Source: Microbacterium sp. (GTDB lineage: Bacteria; Actinomycetota; Actinomycetes; Actinomycetales; Microbacteriaceae). Taken from it: DNA of 40,180 bases. The translations under genes and the position numbers were made by a program. The DNA is taken from NCBI RefSeq assembly GCF_026393345.1, contig NZ_JAPLAI010000069.1, forward strand, positions 53,554 through 93,733, given 5' to 3'. Positions 29,514 to 36,804 of the stretch are shown here, one piece after another (the stretch's first letter is position 1; every line of letters begins with the position of its first letter). A model generated the notes under the pieces. That model was not told the DNA's origin and ran no database searches. It was given only the letters and a program-made list of their open reading frames with translations.

Positions 29514-30731
29514 ATGGACTTCGAGGGACACCGGCCAGGCGAGCGCTCCTATCGTCGGCTGATCGCCGGCCTGTTCTTCGCCGGTGTCGCGACCTTCGCC
29601 CAGCTGTACTCGCCGCAGGCGGTGCTGCCCTTCTTCTCCGCCGACCTCGACATCGCTCCGGCCACGGCAGCCCTCGCCGTCTCCGCCGCCACCCTCGGGC
29701 TCGCCGTCGCGGTCATCCCGTGGTCGGTCGCCGCCGACCGGTTCGGCCGACGCGCCACGATGGCCACCGGCATCGTCGTCGCCACCCTTGTGGGACTCCT
29801 CGCCCCGTTCGCGCCGACGATCGAGGTATTCCTCGCCGCACGCCTCGTCGAAGGACTCGCGCTGGGTGCGGTGCCCGCCATCGCACTGGCGTACCTCAAC
29901 GAGGAGGTGCACGCCGGACACGCGGCCCGCGCGGCCGGCAGCTACATCGCCGGCACCACTGTCGGCGGACTCGCCGGGCGGCTCATCGCCGGACCCTTCG
30001 CGGAGTTCGGGATGTGGCGCGGGGGTGTCTTCGCGGCGGCCGCCGTCTGCGCGGTGTGCGCCGTGCTGTTCCTGTGGCTGTCGCCGCGGGCGCGTCGATT
30101 CACCGCGGTGCCGACGCACCCGCGGGCGCTGCTGGGCCGGCTCGCCGCGAACCTGCGCTTTACAGCGCAGCTTGCGCTGTACGCGCAGGCCTTCCTCCTC
30201 ATGGGAGGGTTCGTCGCCGTCTACAACTACCTGGGATTCGCGCTCGCCGCCCCGCCGTACGACCTGCCGCTGGGGTTCGTGAGCCTCCTGTTCCTCGCCT
30301 ACCTCGGTGGCACGCTGTCGTCCCCGAGAGCCGGCGCCCTCGCCGCCCGCTTCGGGCGATTGCCGGTGCTGCTCGCGTCGATCGTCGTGATGGCCGGGGG
30401 AGTGTTGGTGACCCTCGTGCCCGCACTCCCGGTGATCGTGGTGGGGCTGGTGGTGTTCACGGCGGGGTTCTTCGGTGCGCACGCGGTCGCCTCCGGGTGG
30501 ACGCCGGCATCCGCTCCCGCCGGCACGCCGGCGCAGGCGTCGTCGCTCTACTACCTCGCCTACTACGCCGGCTCCAGCGCGGTCGGGTGGGCGCTCGGGT
30601 TCGTTTTCGCGGGGCTCGGGTGGGGCGGCGTGGTGGGCGTCGTCGCGGGAATGTGCGTGGTGTCGGTCGTGCTTGCGGTCGCGGGGCTTCGCCGTGCTCC
30701 GGATGCGGTGGGGTGGGGGCGCCGCGGATAG
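29514..30731 (+). CDS. MFS transporter (12-TM, DHA1-like)
   Basis: This 405-residue membrane protein has 12 predicted helices. The N-terminal half has motif A (DRFGRRATMATG) after helix 2, and LVEGLALGAVPAIALAYLNEE in helices 4-5. Length and pattern fit DHA1-type exporters such as YnfM-like arabinose or drug exporters. ATG 29514 is favoured since TAGCGT (29501-29506) lies 7 nt upstream; an in-frame GTG at 29505 falls inside that hexamer. Its stop codon TAG is part of the -10 of the tRNA-Arg gene. The substrate is not predictable. Confidence 0.9.
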   Translation: MDFEGHRPGERSYRRLIAGLFFAGVATFAQLYSPQAVLPFFSADLDIAPATAALAVSAATLGLAVAVIPWSVAADRFGRRATMATGIVVATLVGLLAPFAPTIEVFLAARLVEGLALGAVPAIALAYLNEEVHAGHAARAAGSYIAGTTVGGLAGRLIAGPFAEFGMWRGGVFAAAAVCAVCAVLFLWLSPRARRFTAVPTHPRALLGRLAANLRFTAQLALYAQAFLLMGGFVAVYNYLGFALAAPPYDLPLGFVSLLFLAYLGGTLSSPRAGALAARFGRLPVLLASIVVMAGGVLVTLVPALPVIVVGLVVFTAGFFGAHAVASGWTPASAPAGTPAQASSLYYLAYYAGSSAVGWALGFVFAGLGWGGVVGVVAGMCVVSVVLAVAGLRRAPDAVGWGRRG

Positions 30732-30734
30732 ACT
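30729..30734 (+). promoter_or_regulatory. -10 hexamer of the tRNA-Arg gene
   Basis: TAGACT lies 10 nt before the tRNA 5' end and includes the stop codon of the upstream MFS gene. Confidence 0.5.
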
Positions 30735-30744
30735 CGCTCTGCCA

Positions 30745-30816
30745 GCCTCTGTAGCTCAATGGAAGAGCAGTTCCGTCCTAAGGAAACGGTTGGGGGTTCG
30801 AGTCCCTCCAGGGGCA
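30745..30816 (+). tRNA. tRNA-Arg (anticodon CCT)
   Basis: A cloverleaf can be drawn without gaps. Acceptor GCCTCTG (30745-30751) pairs with CAGGGGC, the D stem is GCTC/GAGC, and the anticodon loop GTCCTAA has CCT at 34-36. The T arm is GGGGG-TTCGAGT-CCCTC. The first anticodon-stem pair is a G-A mismatch. The discriminator is A and the CCA is not encoded. It reads AGG codons, rare in this genome. Its 3' end faces an integrase gene, a classic attachment site. Confidence 0.93.
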
Positions 30817-31017
30817 CAGTCGTTTTTTGATTCTGACCAGGGATTCCTTCTGTGGTCAGACCTCGTAGATTGCATTTTTGGCCGGTTTTTGGCCGGATTT
30901 GAGTAACCTATGAGCCGGAAACGAGGCCCTACACAGTGCTCCGTGCGGCGTCTCAGAACGTCGAAATCGAGCATTCTGAGCGGGCTTCGGGGCCATCAGA
31001 AGACTGAGCAATCTGCT
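30817..31017. other. Gene-free junction between tRNA-Arg and integrase; probable attachment region
   Basis: No coding sequence is seen. It is AT-richer than its surroundings and holds paired words: CTGACCA/TGGTCAG (near 30826-30859), two adjacent copies of TTTTTGGCCGG (30875-30896), and CTCAGAA/TTCTGAG (near 30951-30980). These are candidates for integrase arm-binding sites. The core crossover is likely within the tRNA 3' end; the other copy of the core was not found in the window. Confidence 0.55.
30875..30896 (+). repeat. Two tandem copies of TTTTTGGCCGG
   Basis: Exact 11-bp direct repeats at 30875-30885 and 30886-30896, 59 nt past the tRNA and 122 nt from the integrase stop. The position suits arm-type recombinase sites. 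Confidence 0.85.
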
Positions 31018-32154
31018 CTACGGCCGCTGCGGCCGGGCGTAGCGGGTCTGAGGTCCCGCTGGTAGCGCGACCAGTGGCATCGCGTCGTTGAGGCGCGTTG
31101 CGACGGCATCCAGATCGTCGTCGAAGAGATCGGCGTAGGTGTCGAGCGTCATCGCCGCCGACGCGTGCCCCAGCATCCGCTGCACGGCCTTCACGTTCGC
31201 GCCGGAGCTGATCGCGAGCGATGCGGCGGTGTGACGGAGATCGTGAGGGGTGAGCCGCGGGATCGATGGATCGACCGCCTGCGCGCGCTTCACCGCGTTC
31301 GCGAACCAGCCCTGACTGCCCGAGTTGCGCATGTGGTGGACGCCGTAGCCGAAGAGCAGCCCTTCCGGACCCTTCCCGGCGCAGGCCTGCTCGATCATCG
31401 GAGCGAGACGCTCTGGGTATGGGACCGAGCGCTTCTCGTGCGTCTTCGGCGTGCCGACATGGATCTCGTAGCCGATCATCACCGCGTTCTCCTCGATGAC
31501 GAAGCGCTTTCGTAGTCGGTTCACGCTACGCACCCGCAACCCGGTCGCCTCGCCCCAGCGCAGGCCGGTGTAGGCGAGCGTCAGAACCATGGTCGGATGC
31601 GCCGAGCACGCCGCCAGGGTCGCCACCTGGTCATGTGTGAGGTAGACGCGGCGCTTGCCCGGACCGTTTCGGGGGAGGTTGCGGATATGTCGGGCCGGAT
31701 TGTTCGAGAGGCGACGATCATCGATGGCGACGTCGAGGATGCCGGCGAGGACGCCGAGCGCGCGAAGGACGACGGTGCGCGACTTCCGCGTCGCGAGCTC
31801 GGACACCCAGTCCTGGACCTCGGAGCGTCGGATCGACCAGATCTCCCTGTCTGCCCAGACCGGCGCGACGTGGTTCTTCCACGCCTGCTCGAGGGTCATG
31901 TAGTACGAAGGCTTCGACATCGGCGGCCGCTTGGAACGCAGCCAACTGCCGGCGAACATCCGGACCGGCACGCGCGACGCCACGGGATCGATGTACTCAC
32001 CCTTCGACTTCGACACCGTGACCATAGAGAGGTAGACCTGCGCTTCGCGCATCGTCGTGAAGCCGCGCTTCTGCGTCTCGGTGCGGTCCGGCTTCTGGTA
32101 GCGCACGCGGTAGCGGCGCCCCTTCACCGTTTCATACGAGGAGATGGTGCCCAC
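31018..32154 (-). CDS. Tyrosine-type site-specific integrase
   Basis: This 378-residue recombinase has an N-terminal AP2-like arm-binding domain (GTISSYETVKGRRYRVRY), a SAM-like core-binding domain (about 70-160) and a catalytic domain (about 170-350). Catalytic residues seen are Arg in YTGLRWGEATGL, HDLRHTAAS (His-x-x-Arg), the later His in MLGHASAAMTLDTYADLF and its nucleophile Tyr. The start was set at GTG 32154, because GGAGG lies 5 nt upstream and the family N-terminus begins there; the open frame upstream crosses the promoter. It points towards the tRNA-Arg, so the tRNA 3' end is the likely attB. No excisionase was recognised nearby. Confidence 0.94.
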   Translation of the reverse strand: MGTISSYETVKGRRYRVRYQKPDRTETQKRGFTTMREAQVYLSMVTVSKSKGEYIDPVASRVPVRMFAGSWLRSKRPPMSKPSYYMTLEQAWKNHVAPVWADREIWSIRRSEVQDWVSELATRKSRTVVLRALGVLAGILDVAIDDRRLSNNPARHIRNLPRNGPGKRRVYLTHDQVATLAACSAHPTMVLTLAYTGLRWGEATGLRVRSVNRLRKRFVIEENAVMIGYEIHVGTPKTHEKRSVPYPERLAPMIEQACAGKGPEGLLFGYGVHHMRNSGSQGWFANAVKRAQAVDPSIPRLTPHDLRHTAASLAISSGANVKAVQRMLGHASAAMTLDTYADLFDDDLDAVATRLNDAMPLVALPAGPQTRYARPQRP

Positions 32155-32502
32155 TTCGGCCTCCGATCGTGCCGGCTTGACGGTCAGTATTGGGCCAGTG
32201 TCGGACACTGGTCGGATGCCGTCAATGCCGCCGATGACAGATGTGGATAGATGTCGACCGACGTCGTCAACTGCCGTCGGAGGAGAGTGGCGCCTTCCCC
32301 CGACGCCGGGAGGGTGGCGACCAGTCGCGTCTCCGTTCTCGCCGCTCGCTCCATGCAGACTCCGCGCTGGCGCCATGCGTTAGCAGCCGTTCGACGAATG
32401 GCACTGCGGCGCGCCCGGTCGCTGGGGTGGCTAGTTGTCGGAGCGAACGCGCACAACGGTCGACAACGAACCGACGAGCGCCCCGAACCCCGCTACGAGA
32501 TA
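32155..32502. other. Gene-free 348-nt region upstream of the integrase
   Basis: It holds the integrase promoter region and the 3' flank of the DUF262 gene. The only clear signal is the palindrome at 32195-32211. Open frames here are short and have no recognisable content or ribosome-binding site. Confidence 0.6.
32195..32211. promoter_or_regulatory. Perfect 17-bp palindrome upstream of the integrase
   Basis: CCAGTGTCGGACACTGG has 8-bp arms around one base. It lies 41 bp before the integrase start codon, in a position suited to an operator for integrase expression. Confidence 0.6.
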
Positions 32503-35283
32503 TCAGGTGCGGCCGATCTCGAATCCGAGAGCCTCCAGGCGTCGACGAGCGTCCCACGATTGGAATTGCTTCGCTTCGATCCCGAGCGCGATCGAAAGCA
32601 CCTGCTTTACGGGCCAGTGCACGCCCTCCACGTTCACCCAGTACGTCAGAATATTGCCGGGGACGTGACCCCGGAGGCGCTCGGTCACTGTGTCCCGGGA
32701 AAGCTCGCGCAGTTCGCCATCGAGGGTGAATGTGATCGTCCCTTGTTCGCCGGAAGAGTCGGCCTGGACGAGGCGATCGTGCTCGCCCATGACTTCCATG
32801 AACCACTCGAGGGCGTCGATCACATGCTGTCGATCCGACACGTCGGCGAGTACATCGACCGAGAAGGCCGGCCGCACCCTCAGCTTCGAGTCCTCTATGG
32901 CGACGCCTCGCGCCCGGTTGAGGCGATTACGGAGCTCATCGCGCATTCGTATGTCATCGAAGGGTGGACGACTCGCGAGCCATTGGAAGACGACCTCGAC
33001 ACTTCCGTAGCTGTAGATGACGAGCGGCCAGATGTGGGATGCCGAACCGGGCTCTCGGACATGGAGGAATGCGCCGATGTCATTCGACGTGCCGAACGTG
33101 ACGTAGCCGCCGAGCGCTCGCCACGCTTGCAGAACCTCGATAACGCCGTGAATGGTCGCAGGCGTGAACCTCGTCGCCAACTGTGCGAGATAGGCGCTCT
33201 CCCGCTCGTCGGAGTCATCGTGTTCGTCATCTAGGTCGGATGAGTCAACCGGCACTCCGAGCAGCTCCGCAAGGTCGGCAACCCCGAGCTTGCTATCGGC
33301 GTCCGCACGTCCCTCGGCGTCGAACTCGACACCTTCCTCGAGGAGCACGTCCTGCGGCTCGCGGCCGTCATTGGGGCTGCCCGATGGCCACCGGAAGCCC
33401 GGTGAAATCGTGCCCGCCGCCTGGAGAACGCGCCACGCGTTCGTGACGAAGTTCTTCCCGAGGAAGACGCCGAGAGGGACCGGATGAGTGCCGGCAATGG
33501 TCGCGACGTTTCCGTAGGTGGTCCACCGGCCTTCCGGGATCGACTCGATCACCTCGGTCGCGAGCTTCCACGCGACCCCGGATTCGATGACATCCGTCTC
33601 GGCAAGCGGTGCGACCCACTCAGCGCAGATGCTCTGCGCGAGAGCTGCGCCGCGCCCAAGGATCTGCTGCCGCCCCCACGTGTCAGCTGCTGCAATCGGT
33701 TTATTCAAAGCGATGTTGCTGTCGGCCAGAAGCGCGCGCTTCGAACCGAAGGGGGCGTTGCTCAGCTCCGAGTTGTACCCGGTCAAGGTGAGGTTCGCGA
33801 GGGTGTGTAGGTAGGCCTCGTGAAGGTCGTCGACGGTTGCGAACTCGCCGAGGTCGAGCGAGAGATCATCGCGCCACGCATCAGTGAGCGTCTGAGGCAT
33901 GACGTGCTCGATCGTGGCAGCACCGAGGGACGCGGGCTCCTTGCCCGCTGCGAGCTGCTCGAGCCACGACAGAAGAGTCTTACGCTGCGTTGGCCGACCC
34001 GAGTAGTAGAACGGCTTGGCGACGACCGCATCCGCGATCTGCCGGTCGGTCGCGTAGAACTTGCGTCCTGTCGAGAAGTAGCGCCGCAGCGATCCGGCGA
34101 GGTCTGCCGCATCGAGTTCACCGGCCGCGCGAAGCAGGATGCGTGACAGCGCGTTGGGTGGAGCGTTGACGACCAAACGGCGGACGAAGTAGGACTCGAG
34201 CACTGCGAGCGCATCAGCAGCATCAGTGTCGGCTGCAACTCCTGACTCCTGAATACTCAGAATGCGCAGCACTAGCGGATCCGCGGCGCTTGAACCCCAA
34301 ACATTCAGGCGAGCGAGACGCTCACGCAGGATCGGATCGGAGCAGCGGGAGGGGTCACGGATCTGTGAAACCAGCTCAGCGAGCCGTGCGTAGCGGCGAA
34401 CCTCGACTTCGATTTCTGCGTCGGCAAGACGAGAGAGACGCGCTTCCTGGAGCGCGTAGATGTCACCCTGTTTCGCCTCCGGCGTGGACCATGTGATGTC
34501 CATCCAGAAGAGCGCTTCAAGATCCGCGGAGCTGAGCGTCGTCTGCATCGGGAGCCATACTGCGGTGTAAACGTGTTCGCCGCTCGAGCCGAGTCTCATG
34601 AAGATGTAGTTGCGCAGGAGGTCACCCTGGGTGAGCTTCATTCCGGTGTTGTTGAGCGACTCGAAGATCCGGTAGACGTTATCGTCGTGGCCCGCGGTGA
34701 TCGCCACGAAGATGAGACCATCAAGCACGGCGGATGCGATGCGGTCGACGTCGTGCGGATCATCTGGGTCGTCGGCCTCGACGAGGCGGGTTCGGAAGAA
34801 CCGGTATGCATCGATGACGCCGGAATGCATACCGTCCAGAACCGCGTTGTCGACGATCGCTCGGAACGCCGTTCGGTCTGCCTGCGTTGGAAGCAGCTTG
34901 AGGCGGTCGTCGCCGCTCTTGAAACGGTCTGACAGATACGTCTCGTGCAGACGAGCGACCTTGTGGGAAGCGTCCGAGTCGGTCTTCGCGATGTGGTCCC
35001 GAATAGCCGCGATGAGCACCGAGAGTGTTGTCAGTCGCTGCTGACCATCGACGACGAGGAACTCCGAGCCACCTGGACCGATGCCACCGGTCGAGAGAAC
35101 GAGGGATCCGGTGAAGTGGATTGCGCGTGGGTCATCGACGCGCGCATCCGACAAATCGACGACATCACTCCAGAGTCGGGCAAGCTGCTTTGAGCTCCAG
35201 GAGTATGTCCGCTGGTACAGCGGAACGCGATACTGCTTCGCGCCCTCGAGAACCTGCTGGAGACGAATCTCTTGTACGTGCAT
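32503..35283 (-). CDS. GmrSD-type (DUF262-DUF1524) restriction protein with extra DNA-reading modules
   Basis: This 926-residue protein begins with a DUF262 (GmrS-like) domain at about 1-230, with PLYQRTYSW and the nucleotide-linked DGQQR motif (79-83). A DUF1524 (GmrD-like, His-Me nuclease) domain spans about 420-555, with H460-x-x-P463 and LANLTLTGYN. Residues 570-640 resemble an alkyltransferase-like DNA-binding domain (IPEGRWTTYGNVATIAG), but the PCHRV active site reads NAWRV, so no methyl transfer is expected. Residues 690-835 are unassigned. The C-terminus (878-924, YWVNVEGVHWPVKQVLSIAL...LEALGFEI) resembles the head domain of ScoMcrA. GmrSD-type proteins cut modified phage DNA. ATG 35283 has GAGGAAG upstream. 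It is divergent from an HNH gene. Confidence 0.88.
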   Translation of the reverse strand: MHVQEIRLQQVLEGAKQYRVPLYQRTYSWSSKQLARLWSDVVDLSDARVDDPRAIHFTGSLVLSTGGIGPGGSEFLVVDGQQRLTTLSVLIAAIRDHIAKTDSDASHKVARLHETYLSDRFKSGDDRLKLLPTQADRTAFRAIVDNAVLDGMHSGVIDAYRFFRTRLVEADDPDDPHDVDRIASAVLDGLIFVAITAGHDDNVYRIFESLNNTGMKLTQGDLLRNYIFMRLGSSGEHVYTAVWLPMQTTLSSADLEALFWMDITWSTPEAKQGDIYALQEARLSRLADAEIEVEVRRYARLAELVSQIRDPSRCSDPILRERLARLNVWGSSAADPLVLRILSIQESGVAADTDAADALAVLESYFVRRLVVNAPPNALSRILLRAAGELDAADLAGSLRRYFSTGRKFYATDRQIADAVVAKPFYYSGRPTQRKTLLSWLEQLAAGKEPASLGAATIEHVMPQTLTDAWRDDLSLDLGEFATVDDLHEAYLHTLANLTLTGYNSELSNAPFGSKRALLADSNIALNKPIAAADTWGRQQILGRGAALAQSICAEWVAPLAETDVIESGVAWKLATEVIESIPEGRWTTYGNVATIAGTHPVPLGVFLGKNFVTNAWRVLQAAGTISPGFRWPSGSPNDGREPQDVLLEEGVEFDAEGRADADSKLGVADLAELLGVPVDSSDLDDEHDDSDERESAYLAQLATRFTPATIHGVIEVLQAWRALGGYVTFGTSNDIGAFLHVREPGSASHIWPLVIYSYGSVEVVFQWLASRPPFDDIRMRDELRNRLNRARGVAIEDSKLRVRPAFSVDVLADVSDRQHVIDALEWFMEVMGEHDRLVQADSSGEQGTITFTLDGELRELSRDTVTERLRGHVPGNILTYWVNVEGVHWPVKQVLSIALGIEAKQFQSWDARRRLEALGFEIGRT

Positions 35284-35381
35284 GCTTCCTCGCGCTCTCT
35301 TGCCTTCGGCTCGGTCAGCCTAGCGACGGGTACCCCGCACGAGATGCTTGAGCACGCCGAAACTTGCTCGCGTCGTGTCAA

Positions 35382-35404
35382 CGAGGTCCGTCGATCGGAC
35401 CTCG
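35382..35404. promoter_or_regulatory. Perfect inverted repeat between the DUF262 and HNH genes
   Basis: CGAGGTCCG (35382-35390) and CGGACCTCG (35396-35404) flank TCGAT. It is about midway in the 188-bp divergent gap, so a regulator binding here could control both genes. No -10/-35 pair is clear. Confidence 0.55.
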
Positions 35405-35471
35405 GCAATAAGATCGAGCTTGGCCCGGGCAGCTGGGGTGGCGCAAGTCGGCCTGGCATGACTTCACGTCT

Positions 35472-36326
35472 ATGCACCCGGACGCGATTGCACCAGCTTC
35501 GGTCATCCGCTCTCTCGGAATCTACAACGGGTATCGCGGTGTCTGGGTCGACAAGAAGAACACAGCCTCTGCCGCTGCTCCCTCCGGCATCACGATCGGC
35601 GTTCGTCATGACGGATCGAGCTACGCAGACATACTCTCCGCCAGCGGCCTGATTTACAAGTTCCCCGAGACCGAGCGCACTGGGCACGACGAACTCGAGA
35701 TCGAGGCGACCCGCACGGCGATGCGTCTTGGACTGCCGATTTTCGTCGTTAGCGGGCACAAGGATGCGCCGACGCGAGAGGTACGCCTGGCGTACGTCGA
35801 GGCGTGCAACGACGAGGCGCGCGAGTTCCTGCTTGCATTCGTGCCTGAGCCGATCGTTGCGCCGAGCCATCCGATCCTCGCCTCGCAGGACTCAGCTCCG
35901 GAGTGGCTCGCACGTCGCATCGCAGCCCGCATGAACGAGCGTCGATTCGCGTTCGAGGTGATGGATCGGTACGGGCCGCGGTGCGCGGTGTGCGAGATCG
36001 ACGAGCGGGCCCTGCTCGCGTCCGCTCATCTGCGCCCGCGGTTCGCCAACGGAACCGACAAGCCCGAGAACGGCCTCGTGCTTTGCGCGAACCATCACCT
36101 CGCAATGGATGCCGGGCTGTGGCGCGTGGACCCTGGCGACGCCCGCGTCGTCGCCCGCTCCGGGATCGACCTACGCCGGATCGGGGTCACGCGGTACGAC
36201 CTATCGCTTCTTCGCGCGCAGCCGAGCATCGAGTCGCTCGTGTGGCTCTGGAGACTCGACTTCAAGCATGTCAACTCGGCGATGCGGCCCCGCCGGTCGT
36301 CCGCGTCCGCGGTCGCGAGTCCATAG
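35472..36326 (+). CDS. HNH endonuclease of the defence island, with N-terminal sensor-like domain
   Basis: This 284-residue protein has an HNH nuclease domain at about 165-220: C171-x-x-C174, H186 (SAHL), N200 and H208-H209 (CANHHLAMDAGLWRV). The N-terminal ~125 residues (VIRSLGIYNGYRGVWVDK, SGITIGVRHDGSSYADILSASGLIYKFPETER) resemble domains that precede HNH in modification-dependent nucleases, possibly SRA-like; this is a weak call. The ATG at 35472 lacks a good ribosome-binding site, and the frame is open back to a stop at 35409, with coding-looking sequence (GWRKSAWHDFTS), so a non-ATG upstream start is possible. Its 3' end overlaps the vsr remnant on the other strand by 56 nt. Confidence 0.82.
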   Translation: MHPDAIAPASVIRSLGIYNGYRGVWVDKKNTASAAAPSGITIGVRHDGSSYADILSASGLIYKFPETERTGHDELEIEATRTAMRLGLPIFVVSGHKDAPTREVRLAYVEACNDEAREFLLAFVPEPIVAPSHPILASQDSAPEWLARRIAARMNERRFAFEVMDRYGPRCAVCEIDERALLASAHLRPRFANGTDKPENGLVLCANHHLAMDAGLWRVDPGDARVVARSGIDLRRIGVTRYDLSLLRAQPSIESLVWLWRLDFKHVNSAMRPRRSSASAVASP

Positions 36327-36449
36327 CCGCTCGCACAGCCAACTCGACGCGGTCGGAAGCGTACCCAACTGCTTTGTGTTCCCAGAACCGCATCACGCGC
36401 CACCCGCGTCCGTCAGTTGTCCGTCCGTGTCGCGGTCGCGGTCGGAGCC
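36271..36449 (-). pseudogene. Vsr (very short patch repair) endonuclease remnant
   Basis: On the minus strand, 36449 onwards reads GSDRDRDTDGQLTDAG and then, after a one-base frameshift near 36410 (GGTGG for an expected GGTTGG), WRVMRFWEHKAVGYASDRVELAV to a stop at 36271-36273. This is the C-terminal signature of Vsr endonucleases (RDxDTxxxLxxxGWxVxRxWEHE). The N-terminal three quarters are missing because an IS3-family element begins at 36450. Vsr nicks T:G mismatches made by 5-methylcytosine deamination, so its presence points to a former or nearby cytosine-C5 methylase, not seen in the window. Confidence 0.75.
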
Positions 36450-36483
36450 TGACCCGGTTTCCCGGACGGTTCTTGTGTGTTGA

Positions 36484-36804
36484 TCATGCCGCGATTTCGG
36501 CGGCGGTGTGAAGGGCTTCGTATTCGGCGGGGCTGAGGTTGCCGAGGCTGGTGTGCCGGCGGCGAGGGTTGTAGAACCCCTCGATCCACTCGAACATGGC
36601 CGACGCGAGTTGCGTCCTTGAGTCCCAGGACGTGCGATCCAGTAGCTCGCGCTGCATCGTCGACCAGAAGCTCTCGATGAGGGCGTTATCGACGCTTGAG
36701 GCGACTCTGCCCATCGAGCCGAGGAGACCTGCTTGGCGGAGTCGGTGCCCGAAGAGCCACGAGGTGTATTGCGCTCCTCGATCCGCGTGGACCACGGTTC
36801 CGGG
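36484..36804 (-). pseudogene. IS3-family OrfB, C-terminal fragment
   Basis: It encodes GTVVHADRGAQYTSWLFG to ALHTAAEIAA, with the second catalytic Asp (HADRG) and the catalytic Glu (NALIESFWSTMQREL) of the rve integrase core. The N-terminal part is at 38222-38785, separated by the IS256-family element. Without the insert the two join in frame. The transposase is inactive as it stands. Confidence 0.88.
36796..36804. repeat. 9-bp target duplication of the IS256-family element (left)
   Basis: GGTTCCGGG here is repeated at 38222-38230, just outside the other end of the element. It belongs to IS3 OrfB codons for PGT. Confidence 0.9.

Noticed and set aside
32184..32456. A 90-codon frame upstream of the integrase (minus strand), as a possible excisionase
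   Set aside because: No helix-turn-helix or basic Xis-like pattern, no ribosome-binding site, and it crosses the operator-like palindrome.
36271..36480. A continuous, intact vsr gene on the minus strand
   Set aside because: No single frame keeps both halves of the Vsr signature. The two halves join only with one added base, and the IS3 end removes the upstream part.
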